DNA from: an uncultured Clostridia bacterium
GTDB lineage: Bacteria > Bacillota_A > Clostridia > TANB77 > CAG-508
Assembly: GCA_948852375.1 (NCBI GenBank)
Contig: CAQOYX010000058.1
Span: 1 to 9,465, forward strand
Direction: 5' to 3'
DNA length: 9,465 bases
This document shows, in pieces, positions 1 through 7,495 of this stretch. Within the stretch, counting starts at the first letter, position 1. Every line of letters starts with the position of its first letter. A model generated the notes under the pieces. The model was not told the DNA's origin. It searched no databases and was given only the letters and a program-made list of their open reading frames with translations. The position numbers and the translations under genes are program-made.

Positions 1-15
1 GATTAGATAATTTAT

Positions 16-1307
<1,292 letters not shown>

Positions 1308-1427
1308 AACATCAACGAATAAAGCAAGAAAAAATACAAGCTGAAAGAAAAGCTTGTGAACAAGCTAGACTTGAAAAGCAGAAACTTAAAAACTCTCCTG
1401 AGTACAAGAAAAGGAGGGCTGATAGAG

Positions 1428-1559
1428 ATGCAAGATAATGAAAAAATATATAAAATTGAACTAACTAATAAAGAATATGAATTTTTAGAAAGTTTAAAGA
1501 AGGAATTAATCTTATCTAATATATCTAAACTTGTAGCACCTGGAAAACTTGCAATATGA
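1428..1559 (+). CDS. Small hypothetical protein, coupled to relaxase and probably truncated
   Basis: ATG at 1428 follows a strong AAGGAGGG (1411-1418) and overlaps the end of the frame-restored relaxase gene (stop 1436-1438), an arrangement typical of translational coupling. It reads about 43 residues, beginning MQDNEKIYKIELTNKEYEFL. An in-frame GTG at 1356 would lengthen it, but it has no ribosome site and lies inside the relaxase extension. The last 10-15 codons, from about 1510, overlap the antisense of the GDSL fragment, so the natural 3' end has probably been replaced at a recombination junction. I do not recognise the family. Confidence 0.4.
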   Translation: MQDNEKIYKIELTNKEYEFLESLKKELILSNISKLVAPGKLAI

Positions 1560-1693
1560 ACATAGTTATTACATACTTTTGAATCATCTTTGTTAACAAT
1601 ATAATTTTTAAACATTGTAGCCCATCCACCATTTTCAAAATCTCCAATTCCATATGTAATGCTATCGCCTATAATAATATAATTTGTATTCAT
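1510..1693 (-). pseudogene. GDSL/SGNH hydrolase, 5' fragment
   Basis: The leftward frame starts at ATG 1691-1693 with GGAGGA at 1702-1707 and reads MNTNYIIIGDSITYGIGDFE. The GDS motif with the following S/T-Y-G and the later GATSLDIL segment match block I and the next conserved segment of SGNH/GDSL hydrolases, esterase-type enzymes with a GDS nucleophile Ser. Similarity stops after about 60 codons, near 1510-1500. The frame then runs through antisense of the relaxase-side sequence into a Ser/Phe/Leu-rich, non-protein-like tail down to about 1304. Blocks III and V, including the Asp-His pair, are absent, so it cannot be catalytic. It is the last gene of the leftward operon, 43 bases after the regulator's stop. 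Left boundary is approximate. Confidence 0.72.
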
Positions 1694-1736
1694 CAATAAA
1701 TTCCTCCATATATATTTCTACCTTGTACCAAAGAAA

Positions 1737-3086
1737 TTATTTTAATATTTTCCAATTTCCTTTTTTAGTTGAGCCTTCTCTTACAACTATACCTAATTCT
1801 TTTAAAACATTCATATTATATTTTACGCCATCTCTTGTTATATTTAATTCTTTCGCTATTTCTTTTTGTGTTATTGATGGTTGATTTTTTATTAATTTTA
1901 TAATATTCTGTTGAGTTTCATTTAAGATTGTATAATTTTCTTGGGTAGTTTCTTGGGTAGTTTCTTGGGTAGTTTTAATTTCGTTTTGACCTAAATACTC
2001 TAAAACTTCTTTATCAAAATAGAAATTTATTCTTAAGAAATTAGGTAAAAATTGAAAAATTGATTTATCATAAACGCTCATTATTCTTTCCATGCCAGAG
2101 CCTAATTGTTCTACTAAATCAACATCTTTAAATACTCTCATTAATTCTTTATTTCTCGGTGCTGATACAGCATTAAAGAAATCTTCTTGGGTTATTTCTT
2201 GTGGTAATCCACCATATGAAGTAACTGTAAATCTATCAGAGAATATTTCAAAAACTGGTGGTATTCCACTTGAATAATCATTATGCACCATAGCATTTAT
2301 TATTGCTTCTTTTAATGCTTTACTATCTACTAAAGTTTTTTCAATTCTTGTTTTCGGTGTTATCTTTGCAGACCTTTTATTTTCTACAGTCATTTTATCT
2401 ATAACACTCTGAGTTGCTTTTATTAAAGAACAATATCCAAATTCATAGTTTTCTAGTAAATCTACTTTGTTTGTTCCTGCATATCTTGCTACTTTAATAG
2501 ACATTCCGTTTTCATCAGCAAGTAAATATCCATTATAGTTGTATTTCCCATTATCCATTACTAATTCTAAATTTCTTTCAAAGTTATTAGTAATAGCAGA
2601 TCCTTGACCTTCATAATAAATTTTCAACTGCTTAAATGTTAAGTCTTGTCTTGGCGATTCTATTTTATTTAATGAATTTCTAACTCGTTTAGCATATAAA
2701 TTATCAATCATTTCTGTTGTCATTTGATCTTTACTACTTCCAATTCTTATGTAACAGCCTGCAGGACACATTCCTTTTTTTCTTAAATAATAAGGTTTTT
2801 CAGTTCCACTTGAAATAACAACTTTTATAACTTCTTTATCATCTATTGTTTCCACAATAACATCAAATAATCCCAAAGTTGATGGTTGTATGTTATTTTT
2901 TATTCTATCTTTAATTTGTAATTGTGTTAAATCTATATCTTCAAGCCCAACTACTTGTCCATTTTTCTTTATTCCAACATAAATTGTACCACCTTCTCTA
3001 TAATTAAGAAAGGCAATAACTTCTTGCTCAAAATCTTCATTTAGTTGTTCTTTATTCTCAATTCTATTTGTTTCTATATTTTGCAT
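1737..3086 (-). CDS. AlbA_2 (Schlafen-type) / GHKL-ATPase / winged-helix transcriptional regulator
   Basis: The 449-residue protein looks complete. Residues ~5-130 resemble the AlbA_2 divergent AAA-4/Schlafen domain (EQEVIAFLNYREGG near 20-33, then GTIYVGI and the KDRIKNNIQPS region). Residues ~255-345 form an HATPase_c_4-type ATP-binding domain: KEAIINAMVHNDY (E260, N264, H268, D270), YGGLP near 291-295, and QLGSGMERI near 327-335. A T-T-Q-E repeat linker at 371-383 precedes a C-terminal winged helix (~390-449), with SITQKEIAKELNITRDGVKY as the HTH. Such proteins are usually annotated as ATP-binding transcriptional regulators and are frequent in accessory and defence islands; the ligand and DNA target are unknown. 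The start ATG is preceded by TAGGAG, whose TAG is the stop codon of the upstream gene, indicating coupled translation. Confidence 0.85.
   Translation of the reverse strand: MQNIETNRIENKEQLNEDFEQEVIAFLNYREGGTIYVGIKKNGQVVGLEDIDLTQLQIKDRIKNNIQPSTLGLFDVIVETIDDKEVIKVVISSGTEKPYYLRKKGMCPAGCYIRIGSSKDQMTTEMIDNLYAKRVRNSLNKIESPRQDLTFKQLKIYYEGQGSAITNNFERNLELVMDNGKYNYNGYLLADENGMSIKVARYAGTNKVDLLENYEFGYCSLIKATQSVIDKMTVENKRSAKITPKTRIEKTLVDSKALKEAIINAMVHNDYSSGIPPVFEIFSDRFTVTSYGGLPQEITQEDFFNAVSAPRNKELMRVFKDVDLVEQLGSGMERIMSVYDKSIFQFLPNFLRINFYFDKEVLEYLGQNEIKTTQETTQETTQENYTILNETQQNIIKLIKNQPSITQKEIAKELNITRDGVKYNMNVLKELGIVVREGSTKKGNWKILK
1937..1972 (-). repeat. Three perfect 12-bp tandem repeats in the regulator linker
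   Basis: On the + strand TTTCTTGGGTAG occurs three times in a row (1937-1948, 1949-1960, 1961-1972). On the coding strand each copy encodes four residues of the T-T-Q-E repeat joining the ATPase and winged-helix domains. As the unit is a multiple of three, copy-number changes by slippage would alter linker length without breaking the frame. Confidence 0.9.
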
Positions 3087-3098
3087 AAAATCACACTC

Positions 3099-3982
3099 CT
3101 ATTTATCATTATCTTCATCTGACTCTTTTTTCTCTTGTCCATCTAAAATCACTGATATAAATAATGCATCATTCCAATATTTATAATTATCTTCTGTTAT
3201 AAAATCATTTTTGTTAAATATATTACTTTTCGACATAAAACTTTTAAAATATAAAAACATCATCCATAGTAAATCATTGACAGAAGATAAAATATATTTA
3301 GCATTATAATTATAATTTCCCCATAAATTATAATTAACTATATCATTTTCTCTTTCTGTAGAATGACATACAATAAAGCAATACATAAAGTCATTGTGTG
3401 CATAAGAAGAATATTGACCATAAGTATTCTTTCTAGATTTTTTCATCATTTCAGCAAATTCACTATCATCTTTCTTTTCAAAATTGTATAGTTCTTCATT
3501 TAATTTAGACATTCTAAAATATTTGTTCCAAGTATCATACGAATTTTCTAATTTAGCAGATTCAAAGTATGCTTTGCATTTGTCTTTATTTATAATTACA
3601 ACTAATAACGTATAAACTAATTCAAATAAATTTCTAGCTAATATTCTTGCTTGAAATTCAAATCCACTTTCAAGCAATTTTATAATTGCTAAACAATCAT
3701 TGGAAATGTTAGTAATAATGTTTCATATACTGTAGAATAATTTTTTAGTTGTTCTTGTATATTTTCTTTGCTTGATTCTAATGCCAAAGATAATAGTCCA
3801 CTACTTAATGCATAAAGTTCTGTAGTTCTTTTTTCAACTTTCATTTCCTTATTAACTTCTGGCTTTATTGATTTCATTTCTTTTATAAAAGATAAAAACT
3901 CCTCATAAGTTGATATTTGAGTATCATTATTAACTTCTTTAAAAATTGATTTATATAATTTATCATATTCTTTTCTATTCAT
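3099..3982 (-). pseudogene. DUF5677-like protein, split by a one-base deletion
   Basis: Two open segments read as one damaged gene. The first starts at ATG 3980-3982 and ends at TAG 3689-3691 (97 residues). The second is in the -1 frame, open from just after a TGA at 3723-3725 down to TAG 3099-3101. A shift within 3692-3722 joins ...STVYETLLLTF to NDCLAIIKLLESGFEFQARI and gives about 294 residues. The only start for the downstream part alone is a TTG at 3675-3677, inside a conserved helix and without a ribosome site, which supports a frameshift over two genes. The Ala-Arg-x-x-Phe-Glu helix (ILARNLFEL) followed much later by an S-Y-A-H segment resembles DUF5677-type helical proteins. That family match is from memory and only moderate; the function is unknown. 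Confidence 0.6.
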
Positions 3983-3999
3983 TATATCATAAACTCTTT

Positions 4000-5103
4000 C
4001 TATTTATTATCTATTAACCACTTATACACTTCATCTTCTGTTAGAACTTCATGTTTCAATTTATTAACTTTATCTTTAGCATTTTTTTTCCATTTATCAA
4101 AATCTTTCTTCATTTGTTTATTGTCTTTATTTCTGCCAATTGCCATTGATTTTAATTGATATAATCTTCTATATTCTGCAAGTGCTTTATTTTGTTTTAG
4201 TCTTTCATTATAAGCTTGTACTGCACCTTGTTCTCTACAAGTTTTTCCTTTTTCTTTTGGGTAATCACAATAAATTTCATCAAGTCTTGAAGAAGGTATA
4301 AAGTACATTCCACAGTTTTGACATTTCTTAATTGGATTATTTGTTGTTTTTACTAATTCTTCTAATACTGCATAACAAATAGCAGATAAGTCATTGCTTT
4401 GGTGTGTGTCAATCATAGAAACAACCATACTATTTTCTTTTAATTTCTTTAATAGTCTTTCTTCACTATCTCCCATAAATTCCAGATATTTATTAGAATA
4501 ACTATCCTTAATTACATTGTCGTTCTTATTATAGGTATAGGCTTGTCCTTTATTTTTAATTAGATATACTGCAAATCTTTGAGCATTTGTATACTCTTTT
4601 AATTCTTCTTTATTATTAATGTTATATACATAATTCACAAACTCCTGCATTTCTTCTTGAATATTTTGAAGTTGATATTGTAAATTATTGTAAATTTTTG
4701 TAATCTCATTTATATATTCTTCATTGTCTTTGTATTTCCCTTTTAATTCAAAAGTACAATTTTCATCAATATCTTTTAATATTTCAAATCCATAAGCATA
4801 AAAGAAAGTTTCATAGGCTGTTTCAAAAGTATCTAAATTTGCATTTAAGAATCGTAATAAAAACATTCCGAATCTTTCTACATAAGGACAATATAAATTC
4901 CCTGGATATTTCAAACCTTCTTCAGCTTTTTCTATTTTTGCTTTTCTATTGAAAGATATATGCATCAATCTATTATCATAATCTGTTGTTGCATTGGTTT
5001 TATAAGTATACATAGGTGTTGAATAATATTCTTCTCTTTTTTCTTTATTAAACCAAATATAAAAACTATCAAAAAAATTTTTTTCTGGTAAATTTGCTTT
5101 CAT
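4000..5103 (-). CDS. DUF6076-like protein with C-terminal four-Cys zinc finger
   Basis: First gene of the leftward operon, 367 residues, ATG at 5101-5103 preceded by TTGGAGGAAG (5111-5120). Residues 1-240 are an acidic, Tyr-rich, mostly helical region I cannot assign. Residues 261-289 form a C-x2-C-x14-C-x9-C treble-clef-like zinc site (C261, C264, C279, C289; core CQNCGMYFIPSSR), followed by a basic Arg/Lys-rich helical tail that could bind nucleic acid. The finger plus the AYNERLKQN and AEYRRLYQ segments match what I recall of DUF6076, often found beside excisionase/integrase modules in Firmicutes elements. The frame is intact. It ends at TAG 4000-4002, 17 bases before the DUF5677-like gene. 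The role is unknown; a DNA- or RNA-binding function is inferred from the finger only. Confidence 0.7.
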   Translation of the reverse strand: MKANLPEKNFFDSFYIWFNKEKREEYYSTPMYTYKTNATTDYDNRLMHISFNRKAKIEKAEEGLKYPGNLYCPYVERFGMFLLRFLNANLDTFETAYETFFYAYGFEILKDIDENCTFELKGKYKDNEEYINEITKIYNNLQYQLQNIQEEMQEFVNYVYNINNKEELKEYTNAQRFAVYLIKNKGQAYTYNKNDNVIKDSYSNKYLEFMGDSEERLLKKLKENSMVVSMIDTHQSNDLSAICYAVLEELVKTTNNPIKKCQNCGMYFIPSSRLDEIYCDYPKEKGKTCREQGAVQAYNERLKQNKALAEYRRLYQLKSMAIGRNKDNKQMKKDFDKWKKNAKDKVNKLKHEVLTEDEVYKWLIDNK

Positions 5104-5159
5104 CTCAATACTTCCTCCAAGCTTATGGTTAACAATTTATATTTTTTTACATTTTGTTA

Positions 5160-5188
5160 TTGACATTCTATAATTATTATACTATAAT
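5160..5188 (+). promoter_or_regulatory. Consensus promoter for the excisionase-integrase module
   Basis: TTGACA (5160-5165), a 17-base spacer and TATAAT (5183-5188) form a perfect sigma-A-type promoter reading right, with no other gene between it and the excisionase. Expected start of transcription is near 5195, giving a leader of about 280 bases. Confidence 0.75.
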
Positions 5189-5204
5189 GCTATCATAATT
5201 ACAA
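5176..5204 (-). promoter_or_regulatory. Divergent promoter for the DUF6076-like operon
   Basis: On the minus strand TTGTAA (5204-5199), a 17-base spacer and TATAAT (5181-5176) read left toward the gene starting at 5103. The -10 is perfect and the -35 matches 4 of 6. It overlaps the rightward promoter, and the two -10 boxes form ATTATA-C-TATAAT. The two promoters should exclude one another. Confidence 0.65.
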
Positions 5205-5474
5205 TAGTTTTGCAATAAACAATTGTAAAGCCATGAAAGCACATTGAAAAATACACTATAAATTAGTGTCATAAAACAATATTATAGAACATTATAATGA
5301 TACTTTGGCTTGGCTTAATATGATGTTGAGGAGTTGCTCGGTTGGTAACGGAGAGGTAAAATTCCTATGAAAGTAGAACTTACTATAATATTCCCTATAA
5401 GTAGATGGGACAGGTACATATAATCTACTAAACTTATGAATATGTAAAATTGATTTACGAGACAGGAGGTTACA
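5189..5474 (+). promoter_or_regulatory. Long leader/regulatory region before the excisionase
   Basis: This 286-base stretch holds no clear gene. It contains short inverted repeats: ACAATTGT (5219-5226), ACACTA-TAAAT-TAGTGT (5253-5269), ATTATA-GAACAT-TATAAT (5281-5298) and AGTAGAT/ATCTACT (5400-5406 with 5423-5429). An imperfect direct repeat has CCTATGAAAGTAGA at 5364-5377 and CCTATAAGTAGA at 5394-5405. An 18-codon ORF (5367-5423, beginning MKVELTIIFP) follows GGAGAGG at 5350-5356 and ends shortly before the excisionase site. These could be Xis/Int or repressor sites, or a leader peptide with an attenuator-like structure; the sequence alone does not decide. Confidence 0.4.
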
Positions 5475-5682
5475 ATGACAAATAATAATACAAATGAAAT
5501 GTTTGCAAATTTCCCAGATGTTGTTGATGTATCAGGATTACGCACAATGCTTGGTGGAATTGGTGAACAAAAAGCATACGAATTAGTGCGAAAAGGCACT
5601 ATTAAAGCAATAAAAATTGGCAAACTATATAGATATACCCAAAATAAATGTTATTGCTTTTTTAACACAAAATACTGTTTAA
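5475..5682 (+). pseudogene. xis: Excisionase (Xis-like, MerR-type winged helix), frameshifted near its end
   Basis: ATG at 5475 follows AGGAGG (5464-5469). The frame begins MTNNNTNEMFANFPDVVDVS and carries the excisionase-type helix-turn-helix layout: DVVDVSGLRTMLG, then KAYELVRKGTIKAIKIGKLYR. After Arg53 the frame goes off into a Cys-rich tail running to 5729, across the start of the integrase gene. Dropping one T at about 5634 gives RIPKINVIAFLTQNTV and a stop at 5680-5682, i.e. 68 residues. I-P-K-x-x-V-I-x-F-L is the usual end of this family, and that stop sits just before the integrase ribosome site. Xis proteins bend attachment-site DNA and favour excision over integration. The damaged form keeps most of the DNA-binding part but loses its last helix. 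Confidence 0.75.
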
Positions 5683-5704
5683 ATTTAGAAAGGAGTTTAT
5701 TACA

Positions 5705-6955
5705 ATGTATAACATTACAGCATATTTAATAATTAAGAATAAGACTTTTTATACAGTATTAACTTACTATGTAGAAGGACAAAGAAAATTAAAATGGATT
5801 TCAACAGGAATTAAAGAAAACGAAAGTAAGAAAAAAGCTGAAAAGAGACTTATTCAAATAAGAGATGAATTTAAAGAAAAATTAGAAACAATTACAACTA
5901 CAAAAATAGAAGATAAAAAGGTACAAATAACTTTTGCAGATTTTATGATTAAATGGCTTGATATAATTAAACATCAAATTGAAGAATTTACATACACAAG
6001 TTATAAAAGGCAAATTGAAGGAAGGCTAAAAACATATTTTACAGAACACCATATATTACTTGTTGATTTGAAACCTGTTCACATATTAGATTTTTATAAT
6101 TGGCTATATTCAGAATGATTAAAAGGAACTACTGTTACTTTATATCATGCAAATATTAGAAAAGCATTAGATTACGCAGTACAAACATATTTAATTGAAA
6201 CAAATCCTACTATTAAAGTAGGCAGACCTAAATCAGAACAATATATTGCATCTTATTATACAGAAGATGAACTAAATAAATTGTTCAAAATAATAAAAGA
6301 TACACCAATAGAAATTATTGTTACTTTAACTGCCTTTTATGGACTACGAACAAGTGAAGTATTAGGTTTAAAATGGTCTGCAATAGATTTTGAAAATAAA
6401 ACAATTACGATAAAGCATAAGGTTGTAACTGTTACTGATGAAAGTAAAGATTCAAAAACTAAAACAAAAATGATTACCAAAGATAAAACGAATAACAAAT
6501 CAAGTCATAGAACATTACCTTTGATATATGAAGTTGAACAATTATTGTTATATACAAAGAAAATGCAAGAATACTATATGTCTATTTTTAGAGATAGTTA
6601 TGATAAGAAATATAAAGATTATATTTGTGTTGATAAATTAGGAAATTTACGAAAGCCAGACTATGTTAGTCATAAATTTAAGGAAACATTAAAAAAGAAT
6701 GATTTAAGGCATATTAGATTTCACGATTTAAGACATAGTTGTGCAACATTACTTTTGAAAAAAGGAATATCCTTAAGAGAAATACAAGATTGGTTAGGAC
6801 ATACAACAGAAAGATATGCTCATTTGGATTCAAGTACAAAAATTAAATCTGCATCAGCAATAGAGAAAGCATTAAGTTTTAATAAAGACATAAAAAAAGA
6901 TATATTAGATCAGGACTCTAATACATCTACATTAGATAATTTTTCAAATTGTTAG
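5705..6955 (+). pseudogene. int: Tyrosine recombinase/integrase with in-frame stop and core deletion
   Basis: ATG at 5705 follows AAAGGAG (5689-5695). Ignoring the TGA at 6116-6118, the frame is continuous for about 416 codons, a normal length for Tn916-type integrases. Domains in order are an N-terminal arm-binding part (YYVEGQRKLKWISTGIKE), a SAM-like core-binding part (TFADFMIKWLDIIKHQIEE to HANIRKALDYAV) and the catalytic part. Catalytic residues are R215 in YGLRTSEVLGLKW, H340-x-x-R343 in FHDLRHS, H366 in WLGH and Y371 in ERYAHLD. The stop replaces what is usually Gly in this loop (SE*LKGTTV), so GGA to TGA is the simplest cause. H366 and Y371 are only five residues apart, while XerC/Tn916-like enzymes usually have nine or ten, so a small in-frame deletion is likely. 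A functional enzyme is not expected. Confidence 0.85.
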
Positions 6956-6991
6956 AAATCTGTTAGAAAAATCTAGCAATTTTATTATAAA

Positions 6992-7026
6992 AGCATCAAG
7001 GTTAATTCTCTGAACTCCTTGATGCT
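6992..7026 (+). terminator. Hairpin after the integrase, possible terminator
   Basis: A perfect 10-bp stem, AGCATCAAGG (6992-7001) with CCTTGATGCT (7017-7026), encloses a 15-base loop 37 bases after the integrase stop. The T-tract behind it is weak (CTTA), so termination is plausible but unproven; it could also be part of the attachment region. Confidence 0.5.
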
Positions 7027-7056
7027 CTTATGGTGCAGATGAGCAAATTGGGTATT

Positions 7057-7079
7057 CTGTAAGTGCTTGTGCTGTAAGT
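7057..7079 (+). repeat. Short direct repeat in the presumed element end
   Basis: CTGTAAGT occurs at 7057-7064 and 7072-7079, 15 bases apart and followed by similar bases (GCTTG and ATTTG). Short direct repeats near integrase-proximal ends are often integrase arm sites; function here is a guess. The rest of 7027-7187 shows no gene. Confidence 0.3.
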
Positions 7080-7144
7080 ATTTGAGCTATTATCTATATT
7101 TTTTTAATGGAGTTTTAATTGAATTTCTAAATATAAATGAATCG

Positions 7145-7175
7145 ACCACCCTCTTAAAATATTGTCGAGGGTGGT
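7145..7175 (-). terminator. GC-rich hairpin downstream of the zinc-ribbon gene
   Basis: ACCACCCTC (7145-7153) pairs perfectly with GAGGGTGGT (7167-7175) around a 13-base loop, 12 bases beyond the stop of the leftward zinc-ribbon gene. It may end that transcript, although no T-run follows on the minus strand; on the plus strand it is followed by GCCTCTTT. Confidence 0.5.
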
Positions 7176-7187
7176 GCCTCTTTGACC

Positions 7188-7415
7188 TTAATAATTGGTC
7201 ATGTCGAAACGAATTTCTTCTGACAAGTCGCTGTAACCAATGTAATTTCTGCGTCTACAACAAGGGCATTTGTATGAGTAAACAGTATGGTCGCTAGGTA
7301 TGTCGCCAGGTTCCTTTCTTAAATCTCCCGCCGTAATCTCCAACTCAGCCTCGCATGTCTTGCAGGTTACCCGCATAATACCTTCAATTTTTTTGCCTTC
7401 CTTAATGACCTTCAT
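7188..7415 (-). CDS. Small zinc-ribbon protein of unknown function
   Basis: 75 residues, ATG at 7413-7415 with AAAGGAGA at 7423-7430. Two C-x2-C knuckles (CKTC at 18-21 and CPCC at 50-53) with an intervening ~28 residues form a zinc-ribbon-like fold; the segment between is acidic and the tail has several aromatic residues (RRRNYIGYSDL). It has its own promoter just upstream and stands alone between the 3' ends of two integrase genes. Its G+C content is visibly higher than the neighbours (CCCGCC, TTACCCGC and similar runs), which points to a different origin, either host chromosome or a phage. I do not recognise a specific family. The frame is intact. Confidence 0.65.
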   Translation of the reverse strand: MKVIKEGKKIEGIMRVTCKTCEAELEITAGDLRKEPGDIPSDHTVYSYKCPCCRRRNYIGYSDLSEEIRFDMTNY

Positions 7416-7449
7416 AAAAATTCTCCTTTCAGCTCTCGCTATTGCGATT

Positions 7450-7489
7450 AGTATAATCTAATTATACTACAATTTTACATAAAATGCAA
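7450..7489 (-). promoter_or_regulatory. Promoter of the zinc-ribbon gene with a palindromic operator candidate
   Basis: On the minus strand TTGCAT (7489-7484), a 17-base spacer and TATAAT (7466-7461) read toward the zinc-ribbon gene. The -10 lies inside a perfect inverted repeat, AGTATAAT-CTA-ATTATACT (7450-7468), placed where a repressor would block transcription. Confidence 0.6.
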
Positions 7490-7495
7490 ATTTTA

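Noticed and set aside
1937..1972. Tandem repeat as a CRISPR-like array
   Set aside because: Units are 12 bp without spacers and lie in a coding linker.
5315..5623. Leftward 102-residue open frame
   Set aside because: Mostly antisense to the excisionase and leader, no ribosome site, composition of a mirror frame.
6116..6118. Alternative genetic code with TGA as Gly or Trp
   Set aside because: Only one in-frame TGA is seen, all Trp codons are TGG, and the same gene has a second lesion; a nonsense mutation is simpler.
6281..6955. Separate short integrase starting at TTG 6281
   Set aside because: No ribosome site, and the upstream sequence stays in the same frame with integrase homology back to 5705.
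7067..7297. Rightward 76-residue open frame rich in Cys
   Set aside because: Overlaps the zinc-ribbon gene in antisense and has no plausible start site.
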